A stretch of DNA of 56,344 nucleotides from Oscillospiraceae bacterium (GTDB lineage: Bacteria; Bacillota; Clostridia; Oscillospirales; Ruminococcaceae): the NCBI GenBank assembly GCA_020024475.1, contig JAHHTS010000005.1, forward strand, positions 1 through 56,344. Direction: 5' to 3'. The position numbers and the translations under genes were made by a program. Each line of letters begins with the position of its first letter. Within the stretch, counting starts at the first letter, position 1. Shown piece after piece: positions 45,180 to 53,500 of this stretch. Below the pieces are notes generated by a model, which made no database searches, was not told the origin of the DNA, and saw only the letters and a program-made list of their open reading frames with translations.

Positions 45180-46355
45180 ATGGAAAAAATAATATATGCA
45201 GATAATGCTGCAACCACTCCAGTTCATCCCCTAGTTTTGCAGGAAATGCTTCCTTTTTTTACAGAAAGTTACGGGAACGCTTCAACTGTATATTCTGTTG
45301 GTCGAAACAACAAGGCTGCTGTTGAAAAAGCCAGAGAACAAGTTGCTAAAGCAATAGGTGCTCAGACTAATGAAATTTATTTTACCGCTGGCGGTAGCGA
45401 AAGCGATAACTGGGCAGTAAAAGGAATTGCTAAAAGAATGGCAGAAAAAGGCAAAAAGCACTTAATTACTACAGTTATTGAGCATCATGCTATTCTTCAC
45501 ACAATGCATGCTCTGGAAAAAGATGGGTTTGAAGTAACCTATCTTCCAGTAGATGAATATGGTCTTGTAACACCAAATCAAGTTGAGCAGGCTATCCGAC
45601 CTGACACAGCGTTAGTCAGCATAATGTATGCTAACAATGAAATCGGCACTATTGAACCTATTTCTGAAATTGGTGAAATTTGTAAAAAATACGAAGTTAT
45701 ATTTCATACAGATGCCGTTCAAGCAGTTGGTAGTGTTGAAATCGATGTTGTAAGTCAAAATATTGATTTGCTCAGTATGTCAGGACATAAATTCGGTGCA
45801 CCTAAAGGAATAGGCGCATTATATATAAAACGAGGAGTTAATCCTATAAATCTTATAGATGGTGGTGCTCAAGAAAAAAATCGTCGTGCTGGTACAGAAA
45901 ATGTACCTGGTATTGTGGGTATAGGTAAAGCTATAGAACTTGCAACAGCTGATATTAGCAATAAAGCGAATAAACTTGAAAAAATGAGGGATATTATTAT
46001 AGAAAAAGTTCTTACTCTTCCTAAATCAAGACTTAATGGACACCCAGAGAAAAGACTACCTGGCAATGCAAATTTCTGTTTTGAAGGTGTTGAAGGTGAG
46101 GGTATACTTTTAAAGCTTGACTATATGGGAATTTGTGCTGCATCTGGTTCAGCTTGCACATCCGCAAGCCTGGATGCCAGTCATGTATTACTGGCAATCG
46201 GCGTGCCTATTGAAATCGCACACGGCTCACTTAGAATATCATTGAGTGAAAACAATACAGAGGAAGAGGCTCACTATATTGGTGAAAAAATATTTGAAGT
46301 TGTAACGCAGCTGCGTAATATGTCTCCATTATGGGAAGAAATAAAAGATATTTAA
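45180..46355 (+). CDS. nifS: Cysteine desulfurase NifS/IscS
   Basis: A 391-residue PLP enzyme. It has D-N-A-A-T-T-P-V at 8-15, the Schiff-base Lys204 in S-G-H-K, R-R-A-G-T-E-N, and the persulfide cysteine Cys326 in G-S-A-C-T-S-A-S. The frame is open from an ATG at 45135, but AAGGA is spaced for the ATG at 45180, which also gives the usual N-terminus. It is followed by the scaffold gene nifU and by mnmA, so it probably supplies sulfur to Fe-S clusters and to 2-thiouridine in tRNA. Confidence 0.96.
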   Translation: MEKIIYADNAATTPVHPLVLQEMLPFFTESYGNASTVYSVGRNNKAAVEKAREQVAKAIGAQTNEIYFTAGGSESDNWAVKGIAKRMAEKGKKHLITTVIEHHAILHTMHALEKDGFEVTYLPVDEYGLVTPNQVEQAIRPDTALVSIMYANNEIGTIEPISEIGEICKKYEVIFHTDAVQAVGSVEIDVVSQNIDLLSMSGHKFGAPKGIGALYIKRGVNPINLIDGGAQEKNRRAGTENVPGIVGIGKAIELATADISNKANKLEKMRDIIIEKVLTLPKSRLNGHPEKRLPGNANFCFEGVEGEGILLKLDYMGICAASGSACTSASLDASHVLLAIGVPIEIAHGSLRISLSENNTEEEAHYIGEKIFEVVTQLRNMSPLWEEIKDI

Positions 46356-46421
46356 CAATATTATTGTTTAGTAAAAAAACTTTAATCATATTGAAAAAAT
46401 AAGTAAAAGGAATTAAGATAT

Positions 46422-46835
46422 ATGTATAGTGAAAAAGTAATGGACCACTTTATGAATCCACGAAATGTTGGCGAACTTGAAAACGCAAATGCAATCGGTC
46501 AGGTTGGCAACCCAACCTGCGGCGACATAATGAAAATCTATCTAGATATAAAAGATGATGTTATCGAAGATGTAAAATTCAAAACTTTTGGATGTGGAGC
46601 TGCTATTGCCACATCCAGCATGGCTACAGAAATGATAAAAGGCAAAACTGTTGAAGAAGCTCTACAACTTACTAATAAAGCTGTAATGAACGCACTTGAT
46701 GGTTTGCCACCAATTAAAGTTCACTGTTCTGTTCTTGCTGAGCAAGCCGTAAAAGCCGCACTTAGTGATTACTATACCAGACAAGGTATTGATCCTTTGC
46801 CAATAGTTGGTGAAATAAAAGAAGATGTTCATTAA
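46422..46835 (+). CDS. nifU: Iron-sulfur cluster scaffold NifU/IscU
   Basis: A 137-residue single-domain scaffold with the three ligand cysteines Cys33 (P-T-C-G-D), Cys58 (F-G-C-G-A) and Cys102 (V-H-C-S), plus the conserved Asp35. Clusters are built here with sulfur from NifS and then passed on. The length equals the N-terminal scaffold domain, and the C-terminal Nfu domain of nitrogen-fixing NifU is absent. AAGGA precedes the ATG. It lies between nifS and mnmA in one operon. Confidence 0.95.
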   Translation: MYSEKVMDHFMNPRNVGELENANAIGQVGNPTCGDIMKIYLDIKDDVIEDVKFKTFGCGAAIATSSMATEMIKGKTVEEALQLTNKAVMNALDGLPPIKVHCSVLAEQAVKAALSDYYTRQGIDPLPIVGEIKEDVH

Positions 46836-46856
46836 ATATAACACAGGAGAAAATTA

Positions 46857-47903
46857 ATGAATCTGGATTTTTCAAAAGTTTTAGTAGGTGTATCTGGAGG
46901 TGTAGACTCATCCGTATGTATAGATCTACTTCGTAAACAAGGCCTTACTGTTGAAGGTGTTATCATTCGTTTTTCCCAATCAACAGAAAAAGATATTGTT
47001 GATGCAAAAAAAGTTCGGGATAAACTTGGAATACCTCTTCATATTGCCGATGCCCAAGAAGCATTTAAGGAAAATGTTATAATTCCTTTCTGTCAAAACT
47101 ATGTAAGTGGTCGCACACCAAATCCTTGTATTGTTTGTAATCCAACAGTAAAATTTGCAACTTTAATAAAAACAGCTGATGAATTAGGAATAGGATATAT
47201 TTCAACGGGGCACTATGCACAAACAGAAAAAGTTGGTGAAACATACTTTGTTAAAAAAGCAATAAGTGTTGCCAAAGATCAAAGTTATATGCTATACCGT
47301 TTACCTCAAAATATTTTATCGCGTCTTATATTGCCAATAGGTAATTTTGAAAAGTCAGAGATTCGTGTTATGGCTGACGAACTTAATCTTTTTACGGCGC
47401 AAAAGCCTGATAGCCAAGAAATATGTTTTATTCCAGATGGTGATTATAGTGCATACATCAAAAATTTGGGATTTAAAACAAAATATGGATGGTTAATTTC
47501 CCCAGATGGTAAAAGACTAAAGCGTCACGAAGGCGTACACAACTATACAGTTGGACAAAGAAAGCACCTAGGTGTTGCGCTTGGAAAACCTGCTTTCGTT
47601 AAAGAAATCACGGAAAAAGGTGATGTTATTTTAGGATATTCTGGAGATGAATTTTTCACATCTGTTGAACTATCATCACCTGTTTACACTGAAGAAAAAC
47701 AACTTAATGTTGGAGACATATTCACAGTAAAAGTAAGGAGTGCTTCTAAAGGCGATAAAGCAAAAGTAATCCATAGTGATAATGATAGAATCATTCTTGA
47801 ATTTTTACAACCTGTTAGAGCTGCCGCTAAAGGGCAAAGCGTGGTTATTTATAATAATGACTATGTTGTTGGAGGCGGATTTATTAACAGTGCAAATCAA
47901 TAG
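46857..47903 (+). CDS. mnmA: tRNA 2-thiouridine(34) synthase MnmA
   Basis: A 348-residue PP-loop enzyme with S-G-G-V-D-S at 13-18. The two sulfur-handling cysteines are Cys91 (N-P-C-I-V-C-N) and Cys190 (S-Q-E-I-C-F). It thiolates U34 of the tRNAs for Lys, Glu and Gln using sulfur from the NifS encoded two genes upstream. AGGAG precedes the ATG, 21 bases after nifU. The direct linkage nifS-nifU-mnmA implies a dedicated relay as in other Firmicutes. Confidence 0.95.
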   Translation: MNLDFSKVLVGVSGGVDSSVCIDLLRKQGLTVEGVIIRFSQSTEKDIVDAKKVRDKLGIPLHIADAQEAFKENVIIPFCQNYVSGRTPNPCIVCNPTVKFATLIKTADELGIGYISTGHYAQTEKVGETYFVKKAISVAKDQSYMLYRLPQNILSRLILPIGNFEKSEIRVMADELNLFTAQKPDSQEICFIPDGDYSAYIKNLGFKTKYGWLISPDGKRLKRHEGVHNYTVGQRKHLGVALGKPAFVKEITEKGDVILGYSGDEFFTSVELSSPVYTEEKQLNVGDIFTVKVRSASKGDKAKVIHSDNDRIILEFLQPVRAAAKGQSVVIYNNDYVVGGGFINSANQ

Positions 47904-47917
47904 TTCTAAAATATTTC

Positions 47918-47945
47918 AGGCAATACAATGTATTGCCTGTTTTAT
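47918..47945 (+). terminator. Terminator after mnmA
   Basis: Eight-pair stem AGGCAATA / TATTGCCT with a five-base loop, followed by GTTTTATTTTAT. Confidence 0.75.
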
Positions 47946-47957
47946 TTTATAAAATTA

Positions 47958-47987
47958 TTGACAACATAATTATTTTTGAAATATTAT
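47958..47987 (+). promoter_or_regulatory. Promoter of mgtE
   Basis: TTGACA and TATTAT with an 18-base spacer. The leader of about 125 bases has a short GGTG/CACC hairpin but not the conserved segments of a magnesium (M-box) riboswitch. Confidence 0.6.
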
Positions 47988-48118
47988 AAATAATATCAAA
48001 ACATAATTAGTTAACAATACAATACTAATCAGTTATATTAAAACAAGCATAACAAAAAACAAAATCGGTGTTAATTGATTATGCACCACTCTTTGATTTT
48101 TAGAATGGAGATGTTTTT

Positions 48119-49573
48119 ATGGATGATTCAATCAACAACGATGTAGGATTTACACCAATAAATATTAACAATAATGCTAAACACGCAAAAAAATTTGAAC
48201 TTATAGATGTTATAACAGCTAATAACGATGATTTAGAACAAGAAAAAATAAATATTGAATATATTCTCCTAAATGCTAAAGAAGAAGAACTAAAAAGCAT
48301 CATAGAATCTGATTACGCAATAGATATTGCTATTGCATTAGAAGATTTTGATGATGAAACACTTTTATCTTTTTATAAAAAAATCGGTAGCGAATATATG
48401 GCACAAATTCTTGAACAAATGAATGAAGATTCACAACAAAAATTCATAAGTTTTCTAGATATAAATGAAATCATTTCTATATTCAAGTATATGTCAAACG
48501 ATGATATTGCAGACATAATTGGAGAAATGCCGGTAAATCGTCGCAAAACAATTCTTAAAACTCTAAAAAGCAAAGATAGTATAGATGTAGCCAATCTTCT
48601 TCTATACGCAAACGATACTGCTGGCGGTATTATGACAACTGAATATATAGCTCTTTCAGGCAAATTAAATATCGATAAAGCATTAAAAAAGATAAAAGAA
48701 ATCGGACCAAAAACAGAAATCATAGATACTATTTTTGTTCTTGGAGAAAAAAAGCAACTAATAGGCACTGCTGATATTCGAGATATTCTTATAGAAAAAG
48801 ATGATGTTCTTTTGGAAGATATTATGTATGATAACATTGTTACTGTAATGCCAAATATGGATCAAGAAGAAGTATCACACATAGTGTCAAAATATGACCT
48901 TACCGCTGTACCAGTTGTAAATAGAAAAGGAAATCTTTTAGGTATTATAACTGTTGACGATATAATTGATGTTATGTTTGATGAACAGACTGAAGATATT
49001 TTAAAAATGGGTGGTGCCAGTGCAGAAGAAAACATCAATTCAAGCATTAAAGAAAGTGTAAAATTTCGTGTACCTTGGCTTATAGTTAATCTTTGCACCG
49101 CATTTTTAGCTTCTTTTACTCTTTCATTGTTTGAAGACACAATTTCACAAGTTGTAGCACTTTCAGCTATTATGACAATAATCGCAAATATGGGAGGAAA
49201 CGCAGGAAATCAAACCATGGCAATAGTGCTTCGAAGTATCACTCTAGGAGAAATAAATCTTAGGGACGACTGGAAAAAAGTAGTAAAACCTATTATAGTT
49301 GGAATAATTGATGGAGCCATAATTGGTACTATTGCTGGAATTATAATTGTATTTAGATATAGAAATATTTATCTAGGTATTATAGTAATTTTAGCTATGA
49401 TAATAAATAATATAGTTGCGGGGTTCTTTGGATTTTTCGTGCCTCTTATTCTCAAGTTTATTCACGTAGATCCAGCACTTGCAAGTTCTATTTTCCTAAC
49501 TACTGCAACCGATGTGCTAGGTTTTTTTGCTTTTCTTAGCCTTGCAAAAATATTTCTACCACTTCTTATATAA
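48119..49573 (+). CDS. mgtE: Magnesium transporter MgtE
   Basis: A 484-residue MgtE channel. It has an acidic N domain of helical repeats (about 45-165), two CBS domains (about 165-290, with A-V-P-V-V-N-R-K-G-N-L-L-G-I-I-T-V-D-D) and five transmembrane helices in the last 170 residues. The family pore signature N-M-G-G-N-A-G-N-Q-T is present. Magnesium binding to the N and CBS domains closes the channel in studied homologues. An additional 40 residues or so at the N-terminus lack clear similarity. GGAG precedes the ATG. Confidence 0.95.
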   Translation: MDDSINNDVGFTPININNNAKHAKKFELIDVITANNDDLEQEKINIEYILLNAKEEELKSIIESDYAIDIAIALEDFDDETLLSFYKKIGSEYMAQILEQMNEDSQQKFISFLDINEIISIFKYMSNDDIADIIGEMPVNRRKTILKTLKSKDSIDVANLLLYANDTAGGIMTTEYIALSGKLNIDKALKKIKEIGPKTEIIDTIFVLGEKKQLIGTADIRDILIEKDDVLLEDIMYDNIVTVMPNMDQEEVSHIVSKYDLTAVPVVNRKGNLLGIITVDDIIDVMFDEQTEDILKMGGASAEENINSSIKESVKFRVPWLIVNLCTAFLASFTLSLFEDTISQVVALSAIMTIIANMGGNAGNQTMAIVLRSITLGEINLRDDWKKVVKPIIVGIIDGAIIGTIAGIIIVFRYRNIYLGIIVILAMIINNIVAGFFGFFVPLILKFIHVDPALASSIFLTTATDVLGFFAFLSLAKIFLPLLI

Positions 49574-49610
49574 TAATCTATAAATGTTTTTCCAAAACTA
49601 ATAAAAATAA

Positions 49611-49640
49611 AAAAATGAGGTGAAAATTCACCTCATTTTT
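49611..49640. terminator. Bidirectional terminator between mgtE and the amidohydrolase gene
   Basis: Fourteen-pair stem AAAAATGAGGTGAA / TTCACCTCATTTTT with loop AA, T-tracts on both strands, between two converging genes. Confidence 0.9.
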
Positions 49641-49642
49641 TA

Positions 49643-51247
49643 TTATCTTTCAAAAATTGTCTTACCGCCAAGAACTGTTTTAACAGTTTTTACATATTTT
49701 ATTTCTTCACTTGGAATTGTAAATATATCTCTATCAAGAATCGCAAAGTCAGCTAGATAGCCTGGAATTAATCTTCCTTTATTTTTTTCATCAAAACTAG
49801 CGTAAGCACTTCCTATTGTATACTGATCAATAGCATCATAAATATCTACAGCTTGTTCTGGAAGATATTGTTTTGCGCCGTCAAGTCGTTTTCTTGTAAC
49901 TGCACAATAAATATTTTGGAACGGATTAAGATCTTCAACAGGACTATCTGTACCAAAGCTTGTATGTATTCCCATTCTATACATATCTCCAAATGCATAG
50001 CTTGTTTTTGCAAGTTCTTCACCTACACGATCAGCGACAACATTCATATCATAATGGATAAAAATTGGCTGTATCTGTGCTAGAACGTCGTGTTCCATAA
50101 ATCTTTCAACGAGAGATTTATCTGTAATTTGACAATGAATTATAGCGTGACGATTTTTATTATTTCTTCCATCAATAACTTTTCCATATGCATTTAAAAC
50201 CATTTCTATTGCTGCGTCACCAATGCAATGAACCGCTACCTGACAATCATGGTCATTTGCAATTTGAACCATTTCATCAAACTGTTCAACTGTCATTGTA
50301 GGAACGCCTCTTGTGGAAATATCATCATTATAAGGTTTACGCATATACGCTGTACGAGCGCCAAGAGAGCCATCAACAAACATTTTCAATGGTCCATATT
50401 TAAACATATCATCCCCAACTCCGGTGGCACAACCTTCATTTAAAAACTCCGTATATGCAAAAGGTTCACTAAAAATAGACTGCTGATATGAACGAATTGC
50501 GTTCGGATTATTATCATAAATAAGTTTATATCCGTCATTAACGAGTTTCCATGAATCTTTGTTGATATCACAAGTTTGGACGCTAGTTATTCCATGGCTA
50601 GCTGCATATTCCATAGCCATAGAAATATTTTCGGCTATTTTTTCTGGCGTAAGTTTAGGTATAAGGCACTGTACTTGTGTCTGTGCATTTTCAGAAAAAA
50701 GCCCATTTGGCTCACCATTTTCATCTTTATAAATTACACCTCCTGGCAAAGGTTGTGTATCACGTGTCACGCCAGCCATTTCAAGTGCCTTACTATTAGC
50801 AACAAGAATATGACCACATGCACGAGTATATATAACAGGATAATCTTTAGTTATTTTATCAAGATCATATCTTGTAGGCAATCTTTTTTCATCTGTAAAA
50901 TAGTCTTGGTTCCATCCGCGTCCAATAAGAACATCGTTGTCACTCATTGGGTGCTTAGAAAGAAATTCTCGACCACGTTCAATAATTTCTGCCATAGATG
51001 TAACTCCAAGAAGCTGAACACATGATAATGACTGACCTACACTAAGAATATGACAATGAGAATCATTAAAGCCTGGGACTACTGTTCTGCCTTCAAGATT
51101 TATCATCTCACTTTTATTTTTATCAATTCCTGCAATAACTTCTTCTAAGGTACCAATTTTTTGCACAATACCATTAGATACTAACATCGCCTGTACAAAA
51201 TTATCTCTCTCGACATAAATTTTCCCATTGTAATAAATGCTGTTCAT
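49643..51247 (-). CDS. YtcJ-type amidohydrolase under a lysine riboswitch
   Basis: A 534-residue metal-dependent amidohydrolase of the YtcJ/LAF3 group. It has the metal motif D-S-H64-C-H66, a later V-H-C-I-G-D-A-A-I, the C-Q-I-T-D histidine region and the final F-G-T-D-S-P-V aspartate, plus the small beta-sandwich at both ends. GGAGG precedes the ATG at 51247; the frame extends upstream but that part is the riboswitch leader. The group includes N-substituted formamide deformylase and exoenzyme-like hydrolases, so the substrate is not predictable from the fold. The riboswitch implies it is made when lysine is scarce, suggesting release or recycling of a lysine-related compound. Confidence 0.9.
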   Translation of the reverse strand: MNSIYYNGKIYVERDNFVQAMLVSNGIVQKIGTLEEVIAGIDKNKSEMINLEGRTVVPGFNDSHCHILSVGQSLSCVQLLGVTSMAEIIERGREFLSKHPMSDNDVLIGRGWNQDYFTDEKRLPTRYDLDKITKDYPVIYTRACGHILVANSKALEMAGVTRDTQPLPGGVIYKDENGEPNGLFSENAQTQVQCLIPKLTPEKIAENISMAMEYAASHGITSVQTCDINKDSWKLVNDGYKLIYDNNPNAIRSYQQSIFSEPFAYTEFLNEGCATGVGDDMFKYGPLKMFVDGSLGARTAYMRKPYNDDISTRGVPTMTVEQFDEMVQIANDHDCQVAVHCIGDAAIEMVLNAYGKVIDGRNNKNRHAIIHCQITDKSLVERFMEHDVLAQIQPIFIHYDMNVVADRVGEELAKTSYAFGDMYRMGIHTSFGTDSPVEDLNPFQNIYCAVTRKRLDGAKQYLPEQAVDIYDAIDQYTIGSAYASFDEKNKGRLIPGYLADFAILDRDIFTIPSEEIKYVKTVKTVLGGKTIFER

Positions 51248-51291
51248 AGTTTTCCTCCGCCTTATATAATTTTTGCTCAGAATTTTCATAT

Positions 51292-51326
51292 AAAAAGAAA
51301 AGGTTCTGCTGCTATGCAGAACCTTT
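51292..51326 (-). terminator. Terminator of the lysine riboswitch expression platform
   Basis: On the minus strand AAAGGTTCTGC / GCAGAACCTTT (11 pairs, loop ATAGCA) followed by TCTTTTT, 20 bases beyond the aptamer and before the amidohydrolase ribosome binding site. This is the layout of a riboswitch that stops transcription when lysine is bound. Confidence 0.88.
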
Positions 51327-51346
51327 ATTTTAAATTTAAGGTATCT

Positions 51347-51499
51347 GATAGCTCCTCTGTTAAAAACAGGAGTGCACAGGATGTTATTCCCTGCACCAAT
51401 ATGCAAAAATACCTTTTTGCATATTTCGGCGATGTTGCCTTTCCACTGTTTCTATGGGTGCCCCCTCCACAGTTTACTAATCGCTACCGCTCCTCTATC
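51347..51499 (-). promoter_or_regulatory. Lysine riboswitch (L box) aptamer
   Basis: Read on the minus strand, the 153-base segment begins GATAGAGGAGCG and ends GGAGCTATC, which form the P1 helix. Between them lie the conserved core parts of the lysine riboswitch in order: AGTA after the first arm, GGAAAGGC, then CGCCGAAAT, and TGGTGCAGGGAAT with its kissing-type arm. These match the Bacillus lysC and Thermotoga asd leaders segment by segment. A promoter precedes it and a terminator follows it, so the whole unit is intact. Confidence 0.93.
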
Positions 51500-51524
51500 T
51501 ATGTTACTATATATAATACATTTA

Positions 51525-51553
51525 CTTATAACACTTTATTTTGACATTGTCAA
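51525..51553 (-). promoter_or_regulatory. Promoter of the lysine riboswitch transcript
   Basis: On the minus strand TTGACA (51553-51548) and TATAAG (51530-51525) with an exact 17-base spacer. The -35 box is half of the dyad TTGACA-A-TGTCAA. Confidence 0.78.
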
Positions 51554-51582
51554 CTAGTTAACAAAATTTAAATGATTTACTG

Positions 51583-52359
51583 CTATTTTTCATAGTATTT
51601 GTTTATTGAATCCGCCTGATGCGCAGGGGTAATAACCATTTCAGGAATTTGAACATTTTCTGGTAAATTACAAACATAAGCAACAGCTTGCCCGATATCG
51701 TCTGGTGTTAGTGCTTCAATACCATTATACACATCATTAGCTTTTTCTTTATCTCCACGATATCGTATAATACTAAATTCTGTTTCAACAAGTCCTGGTT
51801 CAATACAAGTAACCCTAATAGGGGTATCCATAACATCAATTCTTAGACCATCTGTTATATATCTTACAGCTGCTTTTGTCCCACAATAGACAGCTCCACC
51901 ACCATATGCAATATTACCCGCTACTGATCCCATATTTACAACAATTCCAGATATTTTTCTTTCTACCATCTGTGGAACAACAGCTTTTATCATATACAAA
52001 ATTCCCTTTATATTGGTATCAATAACTGTATCGAAATCTTCTATACTACTTTCGAAAATTTTTTCAGTTCCAAGAGCCATTCCTGCATTATTTATAAGTA
52101 TATCAATATTCTTCCACTCTTCCGGCAAAGATGAGATTTTTTCTTGAATATCTTTTGAATTTTTCACATCCAATACAAGTGAATAAGCCCTAACTCCTAA
52201 CTTTTCAATCTCATTTTTCAGTTTTTCCAGGCGATCTTGTCTTCTGCCTGCAATAATAATATTAGCTCCAAGTTTTGCTAGTTCAATAGCTGATGAGCGG
52301 CCTATCCCACTTGTTGCGCCTGTTACAATAGCAATTTTTTGATTTATACGACTTTCCAT
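51583..52359 (-). CDS. Short-chain dehydrogenase/reductase (YdfG-like)
   Basis: A 258-residue classical SDR. The cofactor motif T-G-A-T-S-G-I-G spans 13-20. N-N-A-G is at 90-93, and the catalytic set is Ser145, Tyr158 and Lys162. Arginines after the second strand (A-G-R-R) favour NADP(H). The sequence resembles the YdfG group acting on 3-hydroxy acids such as serine or 3-hydroxypropionate, but the substrate is a guess. AGGAG precedes the ATG. It follows the FMN-dependent oxidase gene by eight bases, so the two form an operon, possibly acting on hydroxy acids in succession. Confidence 0.92.
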   Translation of the reverse strand: MESRINQKIAIVTGATSGIGRSSAIELAKLGANIIIAGRRQDRLEKLKNEIEKLGVRAYSLVLDVKNSKDIQEKISSLPEEWKNIDILINNAGMALGTEKIFESSIEDFDTVIDTNIKGILYMIKAVVPQMVERKISGIVVNMGSVAGNIAYGGGAVYCGTKAAVRYITDGLRIDVMDTPIRVTCIEPGLVETEFSIIRYRGDKEKANDVYNGIEALTPDDIGQAVAYVCNLPENVQIPEMVITPAHQADSINKYYEK

Positions 52360-52367
52360 ATTTTCTC

Positions 52368-53384
52368 CTATATAAATAACATAGATGAGTTAATATCTTT
52401 TATTGTCTTTGCACCACACATAGACATAACGTCACTAAGTTCTGATTTAAGCTTTTCTGTATATAATTTTACACCTTCTTCAGCAGCACCATAAACAGAA
52501 GTTACATAAGGACGAGCAATAATAACTGCATCAGCGCCAAGAGCTATTGCGCGGAAAACATCAAGACCTGTTCTAATGCCACCATCAACTATAATTGTCA
52601 TATCATCTCCCACAGCTTTTACAATTCCAGGTAAAACCTCTGCTGTTGATGGACATCCATCAAGAACACGACCTCCATGATTTGAAACAACAATGGCTTT
52701 TGCGCCCGATTCTTTTGCTTTTATAGCACCAGAAGCAGTCATAACACCCTTTACAATAAATGGTGCTGGTGAAAGTGACACAATTTGTTTAAGCTGTTCA
52801 ACAGTTTTACTTCCAGCTGGTGGTGTCATATTTTTAAGGAAAGGTAAGCCAGCAGCATCAATGTCCATTGCTACTGCAAAGCAACCACTATCACGAATAA
52901 GAGCAAATTTTTCTTTTATTGTATTAATGTTCCAAGGTTTAATTGTTGGTATACCACATCCACCGTATTTTTTAATAGCTTTTGCAGCGGATTCCATCAC
53001 TTGTGAATTTGTTCCATCGCCAGTAAAAGCAACGATTCCAGCTTGATTTGCCCCATTGATAATAATATCATTATATTCTTCATCAGTATATTTTTCTCCA
53101 TAATGAAGTTTAACCGCCCCAACTGGTCCAGCAAAAACAGGAATTACCATTTCTTTTCCAAAAAGTGTAACACTTGTATTTGGTATTATATTTTCAGATA
53201 TCGTATCCATATTTATACGAATCTCTTGCCATTTATTATAGTTTCGTATAGCAACATCACCTACTCCTTTGGCACCTGGACCTGGAATAGTATTTCTGCA
53301 CCGAATACCATTGCAAACTGGACAAGCTTTACAAAAAGGTCCAATATTTTCTCTTGCTTGCTCTAAAACTTGTTTATAATCCAT
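52368..53384 (-). CDS. FMN-dependent alpha-hydroxy-acid oxidising enzyme with Cys-rich N-terminus
   Basis: A 338-residue TIM-barrel flavoenzyme of the glycolate/lactate oxidase superfamily. The signature V-S-N-H-G-G-R-V-L-D-G is clear, V-D-G-G-I-R-T-G binds the FMN phosphate, and V-K-G-V-M-T precedes them. The first 30 residues hold Cys18, Cys21, Cys24 and Cys29, a spacing seen in clostridial members and compatible with a metal or Fe-S site. Some superfamily relatives are type 2 isopentenyl-diphosphate isomerases, an alternative I consider less likely. AAGGAG precedes the ATG. It is the first gene of a two-gene operon with the SDR. Confidence 0.88.
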   Translation of the reverse strand: MDYKQVLEQARENIGPFCKACPVCNGIRCRNTIPGPGAKGVGDVAIRNYNKWQEIRINMDTISENIIPNTSVTLFGKEMVIPVFAGPVGAVKLHYGEKYTDEEYNDIIINGANQAGIVAFTGDGTNSQVMESAAKAIKKYGGCGIPTIKPWNINTIKEKFALIRDSGCFAVAMDIDAAGLPFLKNMTPPAGSKTVEQLKQIVSLSPAPFIVKGVMTASGAIKAKESGAKAIVVSNHGGRVLDGCPSTAEVLPGIVKAVGDDMTIIVDGGIRTGLDVFRAIALGADAVIIARPYVTSVYGAAEEGVKLYTEKLKSELSDVMSMCGAKTIKDINSSMLFI

Positions 53385-53469
53385 AATAATTTCTCCTTTA
53401 TAGAATACGAGCCTATTTTGGTTATATCATACACTAATATAATTATAAATTCAAATAAAATCAACAACA

Positions 53470-53498
53470 AAAAAGAAGCTGTTTTTCAACAGCTTCTT
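53470..53498 (-). terminator. Terminator after the lipoprotein gene
   Basis: Stem AAAAAGAAGCTGTT / AACAGCTTCTTTTT with a four-base loop and T-tracts on both sides, two bases beyond the stop. Confidence 0.88.
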
Positions 53499-53500
53499 TT

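Noticed and set aside
47988..48118. Possible magnesium M-box or YkoK riboswitch before mgtE
   Set aside because: The leader is too short and AT-rich and shows none of the conserved M-box core; only a four-pair hairpin was found.
49643..51406. 53-residue N-terminal extension of the amidohydrolase up to 51406
   Set aside because: The extension is translated riboswitch and terminator sequence; GGAGG at the right distance marks the ATG at 51247.
51314..51557. Plus-strand open frames of 61-76 codons over 51314-51557
   Set aside because: They lie entirely within the minus-strand lysine riboswitch and its promoter, have no ribosome binding site and no recognisable product; the structured RNA explains the sequence.
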